Positions 10,716 through 23,472 of a stretch of DNA of 64,000 nucleotides are shown one piece after another. The notes beneath the pieces were generated by a model. The model searched no databases. It had not been told where the DNA came from and was given only the letters and a program-made list of their open reading frames with translations. The stretch covers positions 434,001 through 498,000 of the forward strand of contig OOIN01000027.1 in assembly GCA_900323505.1 (NCBI GenBank), in the 5' to 3' direction. The position numbers and the translations under genes were made by a program. Positions within the stretch are counted from its first letter, which is position 1. Each line of letters begins with the position of its first letter. The DNA comes from Ustilago trichophora (lineage: Eukaryota > Basidiomycota > Ustilaginomycetes > Ustilaginales > Ustilaginaceae).

Positions 10716-12611
10716 TCATTGAGTGGGCTGGGCCGGGAAGCTAAGGTCGAAGGGAACAGAGCCAAGCGTCTGCGTCGCGTTGATGGGCACTGGTTGCACA
10801 AGGTTGGCTTGACCCGACATGGCCTGCGCTGATTTCTGATCCATACCCTGTCCCAAGCTCAGCCAGCTCGCATCCAGCTTGCCGCTGTCGGGGATCAAAG
10901 TGTTGAGAGCATTTCCGTTGCCAGGAGGCGTCTCTTCGTCTGTCGATATGGAGGACCTGGAAGCGCTAGCCGCGAGGCCAGCTCCGGGCGCTGCCGTGTT
11001 TCGGGCTTGAACCAGTTCCGGCGTCGCAGAACTCGCCTGTGAGCCAAGTGGCGTGGCCGAAGGCTTGAGGTCGGCACCGACGAAGGCATTGGCGTTGAAT
11101 GTGTTGGGGACCCCTGGGTGAGGAGCTGGCGAAGCAGTGTTGGCATGAAGTCCATGAGCGCCGAGCGATCCTTGGAAGCCGGCGACTGGTGGCACAAGAT
11201 GCGTCGACGTGCTGGGCGCCTCCAGATTACCGCTGGCCGTAAAGGGTCGAACAATATGTGCCGGGGAAGCCAGGTTGTTAGCGTCTCCGACCGCCGCTGC
11301 TGCGGCCGATGCGTACGTCACTTGTCCATACGTCGGCGCTACAGACCGCTGTACGCCTGTCGAGGCCGGTCGCGACATGAGATGCGCATTGGACCGAAGA
11401 TCGGGAAACGGCGTCGGTGAGGCACCAACACCAGACCGGAGCGATGCGGCATCACGCTCCATAGCGCCCTTGGCCGCGAATGCCGCTGCTGCGGTTGCAG
11501 CCGACAAGGAGGGATCCTGAGGTGGCTGGGGCGACATGCTGGGCGAGATCGAGTTGAATGCAGGCTGCGGGGAGGCGGATAAGCTGAAAGCTCCATTCTG
11601 GAAGAAAGTAGGACCCAAGAGCGAGTTGGCCGTGACAGGTCTCTGCATCATCGATCCGCTCGAGCCGCGCGTGAGGACATCCGAGAAGCTGAATCGTCGA
11701 CCTCCGGGTGTGGTTACGGTCCCTCCAGGAGTAAAGCCAAATCCAGGGGTGGCTGGCGAGACAAAGATGGGCACGCGGTCATTGGTCGGCATGGGGATCG
11801 ACATGCTGGCGATCGCCTCTGCCCTCGTCGGATTTGCAGAAGGTGCACCCTGGCCCATCATGTTGTTGTTGCCAACCATAGCGGCCATGTTGCCAGCAGG
11901 GGCACCAACCATACTGTGTGGCGGCATCGCCGCTGCGGGCATGAAGGATTGACCGAACGAAAGCGGATCGAAGACACCTTGACCCGGCATTTGACCGGGA
12001 AGTGCCATGCTTGCTGCGGTTCGGTTCTGACTTTTCTGACGAATGGCCGCGTTGATGGTCTGCTTTGCCGTCGAAGAGGCGCCCATGCCCATCAAACCGT
12101 TCGGCATGCCGAAAGCTCCCAGAGCCTGAGCGTTGGAGCCGTTCAGCTTATTGTTGCGTGGTGGGGAAGGTGGCTCAGCTTTGCGCTTGGTGCCACTGAC
12201 TCGTCCTGCAGATCTGCCGTTACTTCCGCTTCCCCCGCCGCTGTTGGAACCGCTGTGGCCTGTGAAGTCATCATCAGGTCCATCGCCGCTGGCATTGTCG
12301 TTGTCGTCGTTGTCGTTGTCGCCGTCATCGTTGTCGTCCGAGTCCTTGTCGAGGTTGAGATAATTTTGAGGACCCTTTCGTTCGGCTGCACCTTCATACT
12401 CTGTGTAGCGCAGGAGCAACAGATCAATGTCGGTAGAGCAGAACTCGGCGAGCTTGCCATTGTGGCCAAAGACGATAACAGCGACCTGAGAGTCGGTCAA
12501 TACAGCCAGCTCGTGTGCCTTCTTGAATAAACCGGCTTTACGCTTGAGATAGGTGACGGATCGGTTGCGATCCTCCTTGATCGGCTGGATCTTGATTTTC
12601 TTCCGTCCCAT
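10716..12611 (-). CDS. MEF2-type MADS-box transcription factor (Rlm1/Smp1 class)
   Basis: 631 aa, intronless, ATG at 12609-12611. Residues 1-57 are a MADS domain ([20 protein letters not shown], then [19 protein letters not shown]), with the K-I-K-I-Q-P-I and F-K-K-A-H-E-L signature of the MEF2 rather than the SRF/MCM1 class. A short MEF2-like extension follows ([18 protein letters not shown]), then an acidic Asp/Asn run (about 90-120) and a basic patch [11 protein letters not shown] that could be a nuclear localisation signal. The remaining two thirds are Ala/Ser/Pro/Met-rich low complexity, probably transactivation sequence. In yeast the Rlm1 class acts under the cell-wall-integrity MAP kinase; the same role here is inference. 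Confidence 0.93.
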   Translation of the reverse strand: MGRKKIKIQPIKEDRNRSVTYLKRKAGLFKKAHELAVLTDSQVAVIVFGHNGKLAEFCSTDIDLLLLRYTEYEGAAERKGPQNYLNLDKDSDDNDDGDNDNDDNDNASGDGPDDDFTGHSGSNSGGGSGSNGRSAGRVSGTKRKAEPPSPPRNNKLNGSNAQALGAFGMPNGLMGMGASSTAKQTINAAIRQKSQNRTAASMALPGQMPGQGVFDPLSFGQSFMPAAAMPPHSMVGAPAGNMAAMVGNNNMMGQGAPSANPTRAEAIASMSIPMPTNDRVPIFVSPATPGFGFTPGGTVTTPGGRRFSFSDVLTRGSSGSMMQRPVTANSLLGPTFFQNGAFSLSASPQPAFNSISPSMSPQPPQDPSLSAATAAAAFAAKGAMERDAASLRSGVGASPTPFPDLRSNAHLMSRPASTGVQRSVAPTYGQVTYASAAAAAVGDANNLASPAHIVRPFTASGNLEAPSTSTHLVPPVAGFQGSLGAHGLHANTASPAPHPGVPNTFNANAFVGADLKPSATPLGSQASSATPELVQARNTAAPGAGLAASASRSSISTDEETPPGNGNALNTLIPDSGKLDASWLSLGQGMDQKSAQAMSGQANLVQPVPINATQTLGSVPFDLSFPAQPTQ

Positions 12612-13479
12612 CTTGGAGTTACAATATTTCTAGGGAAAGAGTGATCCGTGTATGAGAGCCCGTAGAGCTAGAGTTTGATCCGAGATGTATGAAGAAGTTG
12701 TGTCGTTAGCCGAGAGCTAGTGCTGTTTTGCGAAGCGAAAGATTGCCAAGAGCCAAGCACGTAGAGGTAGCAGGTAACAGAAACTGGGATCAACGAACAG
12801 CAAGCTGTATTTCAGCCATGAAGCTTGTATGAAATGATCCCGGTGATACCGATAGGTCGATGCAATCCTTTTTTATATGCGCTACGTAAGATCTGAGGGG
12901 GGTTTGCTACTTTTCGCAAAGAGATGTGGCAGACTCCTCCAATTGCGGCGAAGAAGAGATCAAAAGCGCCGACAAGCTGTCTGGGCAGTTGAGATGCAGC
13001 CTGATCGTAGATACGAGTCAACTATAAACAGACAGGCGATCAGAGTGGCCCCACCAAAGTGTCTGGCACCGGCGCTTATAGATGTGGAGAGATGGTAGTG
13101 GTGGGTGGCCAAGATGGAAGGGCTGCAACTGAACAGCGGTGATGTGAGGAGCTGCGTGAAGAAGGGCGGTTGTCGGGGTCAAGTGTGATGGTGTGATGAT
13201 CGAAGGGGGCAAGTCAGTGAGAAAGGTGAATGGGTGTATGAGGGACAGTGTGTGAATGAGGGAGAGGGAGAGGATGGAGCGGAGGCGGCAGTTGACGAAA
13301 AGGCGGAGAAAGAAAGCCGCCAGGCAAAGGGAATGAGCGTGTCCCCTCTTTACAAGGTCGAGAGAAAGCTGCTCTGCTGTGGGATGAATTGAAAGGCCGA
13401 TCTGCCAAATGGCAGAGGCAAACACAGAAAGGTACGGCGAATCAATCGCATCGATTGCCATCGCACTGTGCAACGGCAT

Positions 13480-13480
<1 letters not shown>

Positions 13481-13516
<36 letters not shown>

Positions 13517-13529
13517 AAAAAAAAAAGAG
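13481..13529. repeat. A-rich (AAAAG)n tract
   Basis: About 49 bp of A runs interrupted by regularly spaced G, forming AAAAG pentamers, upstream of the MADS-box gene. Confidence 0.9.
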
Positions 13530-14985
13530 TAAGGAGAAAAGAGAGGTGAGCTCAGAATGTGCCGTTACATTAGAGGGCGGAAGAGACAGAGGGCGAGCGG
13601 AGAATGAAATTTGAGCGGGACAGCAACAAATTGACGGAATTCAAGAAATACTTGAAAAAAAAAAGAAACAACTCGAAAAGTGGGCGGCAGGGTTTTGCTT
13701 GAGACCGAGATGAAGTTGTGCTCCTTTCTGTGGCCTGTTGATAAAGATGCGCTGTCGACGTGGGCGGGTGACACGAACCCGAGCCAAGATCAAGGTCATC
13801 CTTCGGATCACGCCGAGTTTCTTGGAGCCTGTCCGTGTGGTGGAACTGGCTCGAACGTGGAGTGCTTTTGACGCTCTTGCACCCTCTCTCCACATCAGAC
13901 AGCATGGGACTCTCTTTACACGTAACACGCGATTGCAAGAACCAAGAATCGTTTCACAGGGATGAGAAGTGGAAATGAAAGGATGCTGTACACGGACAGA
14001 GCTTGACGGGCTTGCCGGCAAAGCTCAAAAGCGGATCGGACCGACCGCTGGCACCGCATGAATCCTCTCCACGCTCGAGCCTCTCTGCTCGTCCAATACC
14101 AAGTAGGTCATCCTACTGGGATGCTGTCAAACGGAAGTGAACTTGACTTGGATGTGGAGCAGATGGATGCTCGTTGGATGGGACGAAAAGGGCAGCTTCG
14201 GGCTCCGTGATGGGGACCTTAAACCCACACCTTTCGGTTTTTTTTTTGTTGCAAAACGATATCCGCTGCATGCAAGTGCGTCGTTGTTGCAGAAAGGTCT
14301 GCATCATCGCGTCTTTTTGGTGATTGCTTCTCGATCTCGCTGTGCTTCGCTCCAGAGTGTCAGTCGTTCCTCCTTCCTCTGACGGAGACTAGCGGCAATT
14401 TTGAATTGCATCTTGGACGAGCTCAGTTAGACTCCAAATCTACGTCGTAAGTTTGACCAACTCACTGTGTGCAGGAGGAAAGGGGGCGAGGAAGGGATCA
14501 GAGACAATTTAGCACTCCGCCTTTTGGTCCTAACTAAGAACCAAAAGCCGTTGATCAGATTTCTGAGATCCTGCTTTGCAAGACCTTTTCCCGACGATGC
14601 TGGCTTTCCTCAAACACACAGTATGGCAGCAACGATACCTTCTTCGCTCCAGCAATACTGGTCCGTCGGGATGTCGGAAAGCACCAAAAGACGAGACCGT
14701 TGTCATCGCATTTCAGTCTCTTACAAAGACACGTCCTCCGCTGTACCTTTGGCATTGCTTCGTGCCTCCTGCAGGCCCTGTTCCATAAGGACAGGCACTC
14801 CCGCTTTAAATCCGGATTCCGAAATACAAAAAAAAATACGTCTTTTATCAATTTCTTTGACTTTCCTAGGGGCCTTTCATCAGTCAACGTCCTACCCCTA
14901 TTCATCCCTTCTGATATTGAAATGTAAAGCTCAGGCAGCAAATATCTCAACAGCACTTGGGTGTCAAGGACTGAGCAAGTATGAG

Positions 14986-15099
<114 letters not shown>

Positions 15100-17534
15100 A
15101 AAATCGGAAGCGTTCCGTTCTACTGTACACAACGCAGAAAATAAAATAAAAGAAGGAGAGGGAGTACAGCAGAAACAAAAAGAGTGAGGCGTCAATTGCG
15201 GAGGGAGACGAAAGCAAAAAGAGGGCAGAGTGAGGCACAAGAGCAGAGACCAAAGATTGACGCGGCGCTCTTCTTAAGGCCTCTTCCTGCACCTGCAAGA
15301 AAATGGTATGGGATTCTAGGCGAGACGTCACTATCGGCTCTGGAACCGCTCAGGCGGTTGCATACGATATCCCATCTCTAGATCTCATGCTTGGCACATG
15401 CTGTCAGTCATGCGTGTCTGTTGTTTCTCGACCACGCTGGTGATATCAAATCGATCCAGCAGAATCAACACGACTGAACTTATTCAAATCGAAGCAAGAA
15501 CTTTGTTGGTGCACGCGGTGACCAGACAGGTGACGCGAAAATGGTCGGCACCAACATTCGGTCTTCGACGGACCTGTTTACATGTTGCTCGTCTAAGCAA
15601 AGCCGAACGACGTTGTTGCCAACGCCTGACAACCGAGCTGATCCAAAGTGCGACACACACGGGGTTCGACACATTGTGGCGATGACCCGGCTCAGGAACG
15701 ACCAATTTAACTTCGGCTTCACTCCCATAAATGGCGTCAGCGAACTCGGCGCTGTAAAGCAAGTACACTGTATGCCCGCCGGCACCAAGTTCGCGTTCGG
15801 CAAGTGTCCTTTTTCCTTTCATGGGCCAGGTTTCCGAACCTGCATCCCGTCTTTGCTTCATGAGTCGGGATTGTCAACCCGAATCATTGTGCAGACACGG
15901 TCGACCGACCAGGCTGATCTCCTAGTGAATTGTCACGACGTCATGCCGTCAACGGTCTCCCCCACGTTGATCTCTTCCTATCTCGCCATTGCATTCATTG
16001 TTCGCCTCTACGCAAAATTCCCCGCCGAGAACGCCGATCTTGGAAGTCTCAAGGCAATAGCACAACAAACATGAAGAGCTTCGACAGGGTCTTCAGAGGA
16101 AAACAGTTAACGCTTTCCTCCTAGCGTGGCATTACTCGCTCATTTCGCATCACTGCACTGCTACTTACAGACAGCACAGGACACGACTAGGATGTAAGAT
16201 GCTGCTTAACCGCGATCGAACATTGTCGACGCTGAACTTGGCCTCGATCGATGAGCGGAGCCATCTATTGACGGCGAAAACAAAGTGAGCTCGGAATTGT
16301 GGCAAATGGATGCGCAAGCAGCACATGTCTTCATGCACTACGTCATCGCGCATCCACGCGGCTTGGAGGCGTCTTAGGATTGTTAGAGCGTAAATAACAA
16401 CTATCCTGTGTTCACATTTTCGGCCGGCTTTTCCCATCATGTCGGTGATTTTTCAACAAAGCGTGGCGTGGGTGGATTTGGGCTGCAGCATATGGTGCCC
16501 GACAGACACTGAAGGAGAAAAGACGCCGAATTTTCTTGGGAAAATTTTGCCAGCACAACACACTGCCCAGCACACAGCATGCTTTCCTGCACCAGCTCTC
16601 ATGTTCGCGCCCAGATGGCAGTCGCTGCGGTCACTCGTATCATCACGCGAGAAGCAAGTTTCCGCAACTCACTGTTTCTAGATCTCGCCACTTTGCCGCA
16701 AACAGTCTAAATCCTGTCAGATCGTCGCTACTGAGGTGTCCAACATTCAGCTCAAAAGCAAATTGGAAGCTACGTTGTGGAAGGAAGGGAGAGATCGCTC
16801 GAGGTGAGCTGTGCCCAGAGCTTGCGCTGTCACGTTGTCCGAGGCAGCACAGGGACCAACCCTTGAAACTTTCCTCGTCGCTCCCCTGAACCCGCATGCA
16901 CGCAGCCCACATCACACGCCTTGACACTGGATTAGGCGCCGCCATGCAGTCTAGCCCTCGACTGACCCCTTTCCACACACTTGGCGTTGCATTCTTCACA
17001 CAGCTTCTTGAACAACCGGTGCATGTCAAGCGAGTGAAGCGATGCTACGCCGCCGCCTTTCCTCTTCCATCTTGGGGCCCAACATGAACAAAGTCGAATC
17101 AAGAGGCGCTCAGAAGGAAGAAGGATGGAGGAAGACGGCGCCTAGGGTTGTGGCTGCTGCTGTATGTGAGAGTGGGTCAGATCAAAAGATCATTTCGGAT
17201 CCTCGGTGCGGGCTGTACCTGAATGATGTTTCGAGGTGGCGACGAACGAGGCGTGTCTATGTGTGCGAGCCTCGTTAGAGTGTCTGGCACAATTGCCTCG
17301 AAGCGCTTGAACCTTTGCCGAACCTCTCTTTCTGTGATTCTGGAAGATCACCGTCTGTCTCTTTCTCTTCGCTGGTACCGAAGACGACAATCTCATAGCA
17401 CGGCAGCGCTTTAGACTTTGAACGACTGGTACCCCGCTAAAGTCACAAATTCTAATTAATTTTCTTATTTTATTTTTCGATTTCGAGTTGATTTTTCAGC
17501 AATGCGGTCACCCACTGCGTGAGGTTGCGGTTAA

Positions 17535-17536
<2 letters not shown>

Positions 17537-17576
<40 letters not shown>
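17537..17576. repeat. Poly-T tract, 40 bp
   Basis: An uninterrupted run of 40 T about 0.66 kb upstream of the MscS start codon. It could be a nucleosome-excluding promoter element or a retroposition-like A-tail on the minus strand; the sequence alone does not decide. Confidence 0.95.
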
Positions 17577-17577
<1 letters not shown>

Positions 17578-18240
17578 GTGTGCCTTTCCGCCGCCAGCTC
17601 GAGAAACGAAGTCACACACATGTGATCTTTGCGAATAGGGTGCATCCAGCATTCTAGTGAACGAGACTTGGCAGCAGCAGCTCGCATCCGACGCCGAACC
17701 AACCCAAACGCACACGCCGCTCTTCGTCTATCTCTCTCTCTATTTTGTTCTCACTCTTCTGACCTCCAACTCTCAACACTGACCAGCGACAGAGAGGCCT
17801 CTGACGACAGTCAACGGAAACGCTTGACGGAAAGGAGTCGGATACTTTTCCTGTCAACCCACCATCATCACCGACAGCACCAGCCTCCCTGCACTCTCAG
17901 GGTGTCATTCTCATCATTATCATCGGAGGCACTCGTTCGAGGTTGCCATAGGACAATCTCACGGCCACCACAACTGTACCGTCCTGCAGATACACTCGAT
18001 CCCAACGGCGCTCGCACGATCATCGGACTCTTGCCGAAGCAGCGCATCGTTAAGTGCAAGGAATTTGTTGGATTGCATGCCTAAATCGCATCAACATCGG
18101 CTCATCCGATCATCGACTAGATCCGACCCTTGTTCACTCCAGATAGCGTCCCTCACAAAGACGTTCTAGCCGGTCTAGAGCATCCTCTAGTCCCACACCC
18201 ACTCATCGCATCGTCCGACGCTGCTCGGTCAACCGCCATC

Positions 18241-20748
18241 ATGACTTCGCTCCCGTACAAGTCGGGCGATCACATGGACGTCGCCGACATCCCATTGGGC
18301 GCCATTCATTCTCCTTCTCGTCAACAGCAGGCTGCCGAAAGGATATCCGGTGACTCGGCCGGCGGCCCTCCTCCAGCTCACTTCATTCACCACCATCGCA
18401 TGGATGATCCCAACTACTTTGACGGTATGGACATGGGTAACCAAGGTGGCTACGACCAGCTGCGCAATAATCACTACCAGCACGTCCAGAACGACAACGC
18501 CAGTGCCAGTGGCAGTGGCAGTGGCAGCAACGGTGACTCCTCCAATGCCACCAAAAATGGCTGGAACGGCAACCAAGACACCCTTGTCGAACGCCAGCAA
18601 CGCCCTACCAAGATCGGACTTCCAGCACAACACGATGCCTTTGAACCACCCCATGCTCCTTTTGCCAGCCAGGATGCCATTAACGGCCGCACTAGCCGTG
18701 CCAGCTCCATCGCCAGCTCAGCAGATGAGTCGGAAGATTTCGACTGGGACACCTCGAGCGAGAACGACGACGATGACGATGAAGGCCGCATGCGCAAGGG
18801 TGCCAAGGTCACTCGCGCTCGACGTGGTCGTAAGATCTACCTCGCCTGTCTTCGTCTCGCTCGTCCCGTTCGTATCTTTCTCGCTGCTTTGATCGGCACT
18901 GCCATCTGTCTGGTTCCTTTCATCGTCGTCACCGCCACCAACAACAAGACACCCGCTCGTGGTCAGGTCGTCGTCTGGAGTATCTGGATCGCCATCATCT
19001 GGGCAACCAGCTGCGGTACTTTCCTCATTGTCGAATGGCTGCCGCCAGTTGCACTTCGTCTTGTCATTGCTGTCTACGGCAAAGCACCCGAGATTGTCAA
19101 AACCTACATTGAAGCGTTCATGGCCACCACTCTCTACGTCAAGCTCGTCCTCTGCATCACCTGGGCGTGGATCAGTCTCGGTGGTGTGCTTGCCATTCAG
19201 TACTCTTCCTCTTCTCGCCCCGACTACTGGCGTACCATCTTTATGGTCATTCGTGCCCTCTTTGCCACTAGCATCATTCTGCTGGTCGAAAAAGTAGCTC
19301 TCCAGTTTGTTGCTATCAACTTCCACAAGACCGCAGTCAAGGATCGTCTCGAACAGAATCAGAAGGCACTCAAGGCGCTTGACAAGCTGCACGAGTCCAA
19401 GTATCTCATGCAGCGTCGTCGATTCAACCCCATGCGCAGTCGTCCTGTCTCGCCCGGCTTCAAGCAGGCCTACGGTCAGCACTCGGCTAAGCAGTCCCGA
19501 GACGGGCTCGGAGGTTACTTTCCTCCCTCGCAGCAGGCAGATGCCAACGTCGGCGAGAAGCAAGCTGCCACCGGTCATCACTCGCATAATCCCTTCCACC
19601 GCAACAAGACCGACGGCACCGGCACCCCTAACGAGCAGGATGCGCGCAAAGGCGATCGCAAGACCAACATTGCTTCCCAGATCAGTGATGCGATTGCCAT
19701 GGCTACGATGAAGGATAGCAAGCTCTACAAGGGCAATCAGATCGGCTCGCAGCGCTCTGCCCGCAAGCTCGCCAAGCTCCTCTTCACCAACCTCTCGGAT
19801 CACAAATCGACGCTGGTGGCTGAAGACTTTGTCCCCTACTTCAAGAGCGAGGAAGAGGCTCGCGAGGCGTTCAACCTGTTTGATTCGGACCGCAACGGCG
19901 ATATCAGCAAAGAAGAGATGCGTGAAGCTGTGCAGCGCATCTACCGCGAAAGGCGTGCGCTTTCCACTTCGCTCAAGGACATGTCATCGGCCATCTCGAA
20001 GCTTGATGGTGTGCTCATGTTTATCGGCCTCATCATCGTTGTCTTCATCTGGCTGCTCATTTTTAACGGCAACTCGACCGTCTCCAACATTGTTCCGCTT
20101 TCGACATTTGTCGTTGGTTTCTCGTTCATCTTTGGTAATTCGGCCAAGAACATCTTCGAGAGCATGATCTTTATCTTTGCCACCCACCCTTATGATGTCG
20201 GAGATTTGGTCTGCATCGACGAGGAGTGGATGTTTGTCAAAGAGTTCGGCCTGCTCTCCACCACCTTCCGCACCACGGTCAACCAAGAAGTCGTGGCGCC
20301 CAATGCCATGCTGGCCACCAAGAAGTATATCTACAACTCGCGCCGCAGTGGGGCCCAATGGGAGTTCACCATGATCCAAGTTTCGTTTGATACGTCGTTG
20401 GAGACGCTGGAGCAGCTTCGTGCCAAGCTGCGCGCCTGGACCAAGGAGAACGATCGCGAGTTCGGTGGACCCTTGGATGTCAACTTTAACTCGATCACGC
20501 AGCAGAATGCCGTCGAGTTGATTGTGGCGTTTGAGCACAAGAGCAACTGGCAGGATTGGGGTGCTAGGTGGGAGCGCAGGACCAAGTTGATGCGAAGGAT
20601 CAAGACGGCGTGCGAGGAGTTGGGCATTGTCTACTCGATGCCGCCTCAGCCGATTTCTTTCCACCCTAAATCTGGGCCTGCGCCGTTTAGGCTGGGGAAC
20701 CAGTCTCAGCAGCAGCAGCAACAGCAGCAGCAGCAACCTTCGTTCTAA
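18241..20748 (+). CDS. EF-hand MscS-type mechanosensitive channel (Msy1/Msy2-like)
   Basis: 835 aa from the ATG at 18241; the frame is open upstream to 18130 but only through non-ATG codons. The N-terminal 190 residues are hydrophilic and low complexity, ending in an acidic run (ENDDDDDEG) before a basic patch. Four hydrophobic helices follow at about 205-350. An EF-hand loop, DSDRNGDISKEE, lies at 548-559 with all calcium-ligand positions filled. Immediately after come the pore-lining helices (VLMFIGLIIVVFIWLLIF and VVGFSFIFGNSAKNIFESMI) and the MscS beta domain (DVGDLVCIDEEWMFVKEFGL). The C-terminus carries a polyQ run. Fission-yeast relatives sit in the ER and moderate calcium under hypo-osmotic stress; that role is inferred here. 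Confidence 0.93.
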   Translation: MTSLPYKSGDHMDVADIPLGAIHSPSRQQQAAERISGDSAGGPPPAHFIHHHRMDDPNYFDGMDMGNQGGYDQLRNNHYQHVQNDNASASGSGSGSNGDSSNATKNGWNGNQDTLVERQQRPTKIGLPAQHDAFEPPHAPFASQDAINGRTSRASSIASSADESEDFDWDTSSENDDDDDEGRMRKGAKVTRARRGRKIYLACLRLARPVRIFLAALIGTAICLVPFIVVTATNNKTPARGQVVVWSIWIAIIWATSCGTFLIVEWLPPVALRLVIAVYGKAPEIVKTYIEAFMATTLYVKLVLCITWAWISLGGVLAIQYSSSSRPDYWRTIFMVIRALFATSIILLVEKVALQFVAINFHKTAVKDRLEQNQKALKALDKLHESKYLMQRRRFNPMRSRPVSPGFKQAYGQHSAKQSRDGLGGYFPPSQQADANVGEKQAATGHHSHNPFHRNKTDGTGTPNEQDARKGDRKTNIASQISDAIAMATMKDSKLYKGNQIGSQRSARKLAKLLFTNLSDHKSTLVAEDFVPYFKSEEEAREAFNLFDSDRNGDISKEEMREAVQRIYRERRALSTSLKDMSSAISKLDGVLMFIGLIIVVFIWLLIFNGNSTVSNIVPLSTFVVGFSFIFGNSAKNIFESMIFIFATHPYDVGDLVCIDEEWMFVKEFGLLSTTFRTTVNQEVVAPNAMLATKKYIYNSRRSGAQWEFTMIQVSFDTSLETLEQLRAKLRAWTKENDREFGGPLDVNFNSITQQNAVELIVAFEHKSNWQDWGARWERRTKLMRRIKTACEELGIVYSMPPQPISFHPKSGPAPFRLGNQSQQQQQQQQQQPSF
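20707..20736 (+). repeat. CAG/CAA repeat encoding C-terminal polyQ
   Basis: Ten consecutive Gln codons (CAG with interspersed CAA) just before the last four residues of the MscS channel. Length polymorphism between strains is likely. Confidence 0.9.
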
Positions 20749-21171
20749 AGCGATGCCGTTGTTGTCATACATCACCACAGCATACAGTCCCGTTTCGAAG
20801 ACCTGGATTTCAATCACGTTCCATCCCATCTTTCCTCTGCATTGTCTTCATCATCATCTCCTAGTCCCGATATCAATTGCATTCGAAGAACATTTCGTAC
20901 AGTCAACCCTTTGCCTCAATTGTATCTCATTCTTGTCCCCTATACACCGCATGAAGCCGATCCCGTTTTCTTCACCTCGCCTGACGCTCAGAGTGAGCTC
21001 GGGGCACGAACCTAGTCTAGCTTCGGATTTCAGATTCATCCACCACACCCAGGCAAAGAGGCAAAGGCAACGAAAGGAAAGTTTCTTGGAGCAATACATA
21101 CAAACCGGAATCAAAGTGGATTGGGGGAGGAACACGAACGGGGATCATTTTTGTTGAGAGAGATGGCGGGG
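20749..21171. other. Convergent 3' flanks of MscS and beta-tubulin
   Basis: About 0.4 kb between two convergent stop codons. It must hold both 3' UTRs and polyadenylation sites. No further gene is visible. Confidence 0.7.
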
Positions 21172-22848
21172 TTATTGTTCATCCGCGTACTGAATCGAGT
21201 CGTCTGCGTACTGCTGTTGCTCGCCCTCTTGAGCATAAGCCTCTTCCTGGTATTCTCCCTCGTAAAGTTCCTCTTCGATCCCTTCTTCGTCGATACCTGC
21301 GCTTTCGTACTGTTGGTATTCGGCGATGAGATCCATCAAGTTGGATTCGGCCTCTGTGAATTCCATCTCGTCCATTCCCTCTCCGGTGTACCAGTGCAAG
21401 AAGGCTTTTCTTCGGAACATGAGGCTGAACTGATCGTGGGTTCGCTTGAACAATTCCTGGATGCTGGTGGTGTTTGCGATGAAGGTCGCCGACATCTTGA
21501 GTTGTGGAGGTGCAATATCGCAGAGAGAGGTGAGGACGTTGTTGGGGATCCACTCTACGAAACCGGAAGGGTTCTTCTCGCGAAGGTTGTACATTTCGTT
21601 CTCGACATCGCGCGCGTTGACTTTACCACGGAAGATGGCGGCCACGGTAAGGTACTTGCCGTGACGAGGGTCGATAGCAGCCATGATGTTCTTTGGGTCG
21701 TATCCTTGGGCGATGAGTTCCGACGTCTTGAGCGACTGGTACGCTTTGGAACCGGGCGCGACGAGGGGAGCGAATCCGGTGGTGAAAAAGTGGAGACGGG
21801 GGAAGGGGACAAGGTTGACACCCATCTTGCGCAAATCCGAGTTGAGCTGTCCGGGGAATCGGAGCGTTGTCGAACATCCGGACATGGCAAAGGAGATGAT
21901 CGAGTTCAAATCGGCGTAGGTTGGATTCTTGGTACGGAGGGTGCGCTGGCAAATATCGTACAGTGCCTCGTTGTCCAAGCAGAAGGTCATGTCGGAGTTC
22001 TCGACGAGTTGGTGGAACGAAAGGGTGGCATTGTAGGGTTCAACGACGGTATCGGACACCTTGGGCGAAGGGAGGACGGACCAAGTTGCAAGCATGCGGT
22101 CGGGGAACTCCTCGCGAAGCTTGGTGAGAAGGTTGGTACCCAAACCGGAACCAGTACCACCACCAAGAGAGTGGACGAGTTGGAATCCCTGAAGCATGTC
22201 GGCCTTCTCGGCTTCTTTGCGGGCTACGTCGAGGACCTGGTCGAGAAGCTCGGCGCCTTCGGTGTAGTAACCCTTGGAGAAGTTGTTGCCAGCACCGGAT
22301 TCACCGTTGATGTAGTTGTCGGGTCGGAAGAGCTTGCCCAAAGGTCCGGAGCGGATGGTGTCCATTGTGCCTGGTTCCAAGTCGACCTGAATCGAACTGT
22401 GGGTCCACAGCCAGAAATGCATTGAAGTCAGTCTCGATACCGCCTTGTATTGAAGCAAAGTGATCCAAGGGGAGTTGTTGCACTTACCGAGGGACATACT
22501 TGCCCTCCTGGCCAGAGGGCTCGAAGAAAACGCCTACTTTGGAGAGCTGCTCGGCTTCATTGTCGCCAATGTATCGCTGTTTGTTTCGTCCCAGATCAGA
22601 GGCATATCAGTACATTTGCTCCCCTCCCATAGCTACGTTTTGGCACGCGAACTTACGCCATCGCCGTCGAGTCCATGCTCGTTGAGAATGCACTGCCAGA
22701 AAGCAGACGAGATCTGGTTACCTGCCTGACCACAGGCGAATCTGTTCCACCATCGCACCAATAAAGAAACGTCAAACCGGTCAGTTTCTCTGAATTTTTT
22801 TGCTATGATAAGAAAGGCAGGGTGCACTTACGTGATGAGCTCACGCAT
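21172..22848 (-). CDS. Divergent beta-tubulin, four exons
   Basis: CDS is complement(join(21172..22396, 22488..22576, 22657..22741, 22832..22848)), 471 aa. Introns of 91, 80 and 90 bp start GTAAGT and end CAG, and phases agree. The protein begins [16 protein letters not shown] and has the GTP T-loop GGGTGSG (142-148), [32 protein letters not shown] and a long acidic Glu/Gln/Tyr tail. It is clearly tubulin but far from canonical fungal beta-tubulin. At the positions usually called 167 and 198 it has Trp (residue 169) and Met (residue 200) instead of Phe and Glu, while Phe200 is kept (residue 202). A second, specialised beta-tubulin of basidiomycetes is the likeliest identity; the canonical gene is not in this window. 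It forms the left border of the effector array. Confidence 0.93.
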
Positions 22849-23472
22849 AACGGATAATTAGGGTGAGGCGGGAGAAGAAGAAGATGGTGGTGATGGTAGT
22901 TGGAGGTGATCCTAGCGTTGATTTCAGAGTAATCGTACCTCGTCCTTGACTTCCAACACTCACATACACACACACTCCTCTCTCTGGGTCTTTTCTGTGC
23001 GCAAGTCTCGCCCGATCCGATTCGAAGCGGTGCGTGGGACGTGACTGCTCATCCGCACCCGATTAATTCAACTCGAACCAACACACAAACACACACGCGT
23101 GAACAGAGCAGAGAATTTTCTCTTCTGGTCTCGCCCGACAGAAAACCATGTGTTGTGTTGCTCTCGAACCCGCCTTTAACGCGTCTCTTTCTCTCTGTTG
23201 GCGCACGGACGCGATTCAGAGGCAGAAAAATAAACAACACAGTCTCGAGAGAGCAAGGGGCGGCATAACATTGGCAGACGTTGGCAAAAATCTGCCTGGG
23301 ATGACAGAGGGGTTAAATTGGCTCGTGTCAAACACTGCTGGCACATGTTCATTTCGGTGCAACACCGTCCACTGCTCGAGTGCTCAGCATGGCACGAACT
23401 TGAGTTTGGGCAGAGCAGACCGGAACGATGTCGATCTACTCGATTGTAGCCACCACTTTTGGATGAGCAATA
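22849..23472. other. Tubulin promoter; left edge of effector array
   Basis: 0.6 kb between the beta-tubulin start and the first effector stop. It contains CA/CT-rich runs near 22950-23110 typical of a smut housekeeping promoter. No coding ORF is supported. Confidence 0.6.

Noticed and set aside
15541..16074. Plus-strand ORF of 177 codons starting with ATG
   Set aside because: No domain, no signal peptide and no codon bias; expected by chance in 5.6 kb of intergenic DNA.
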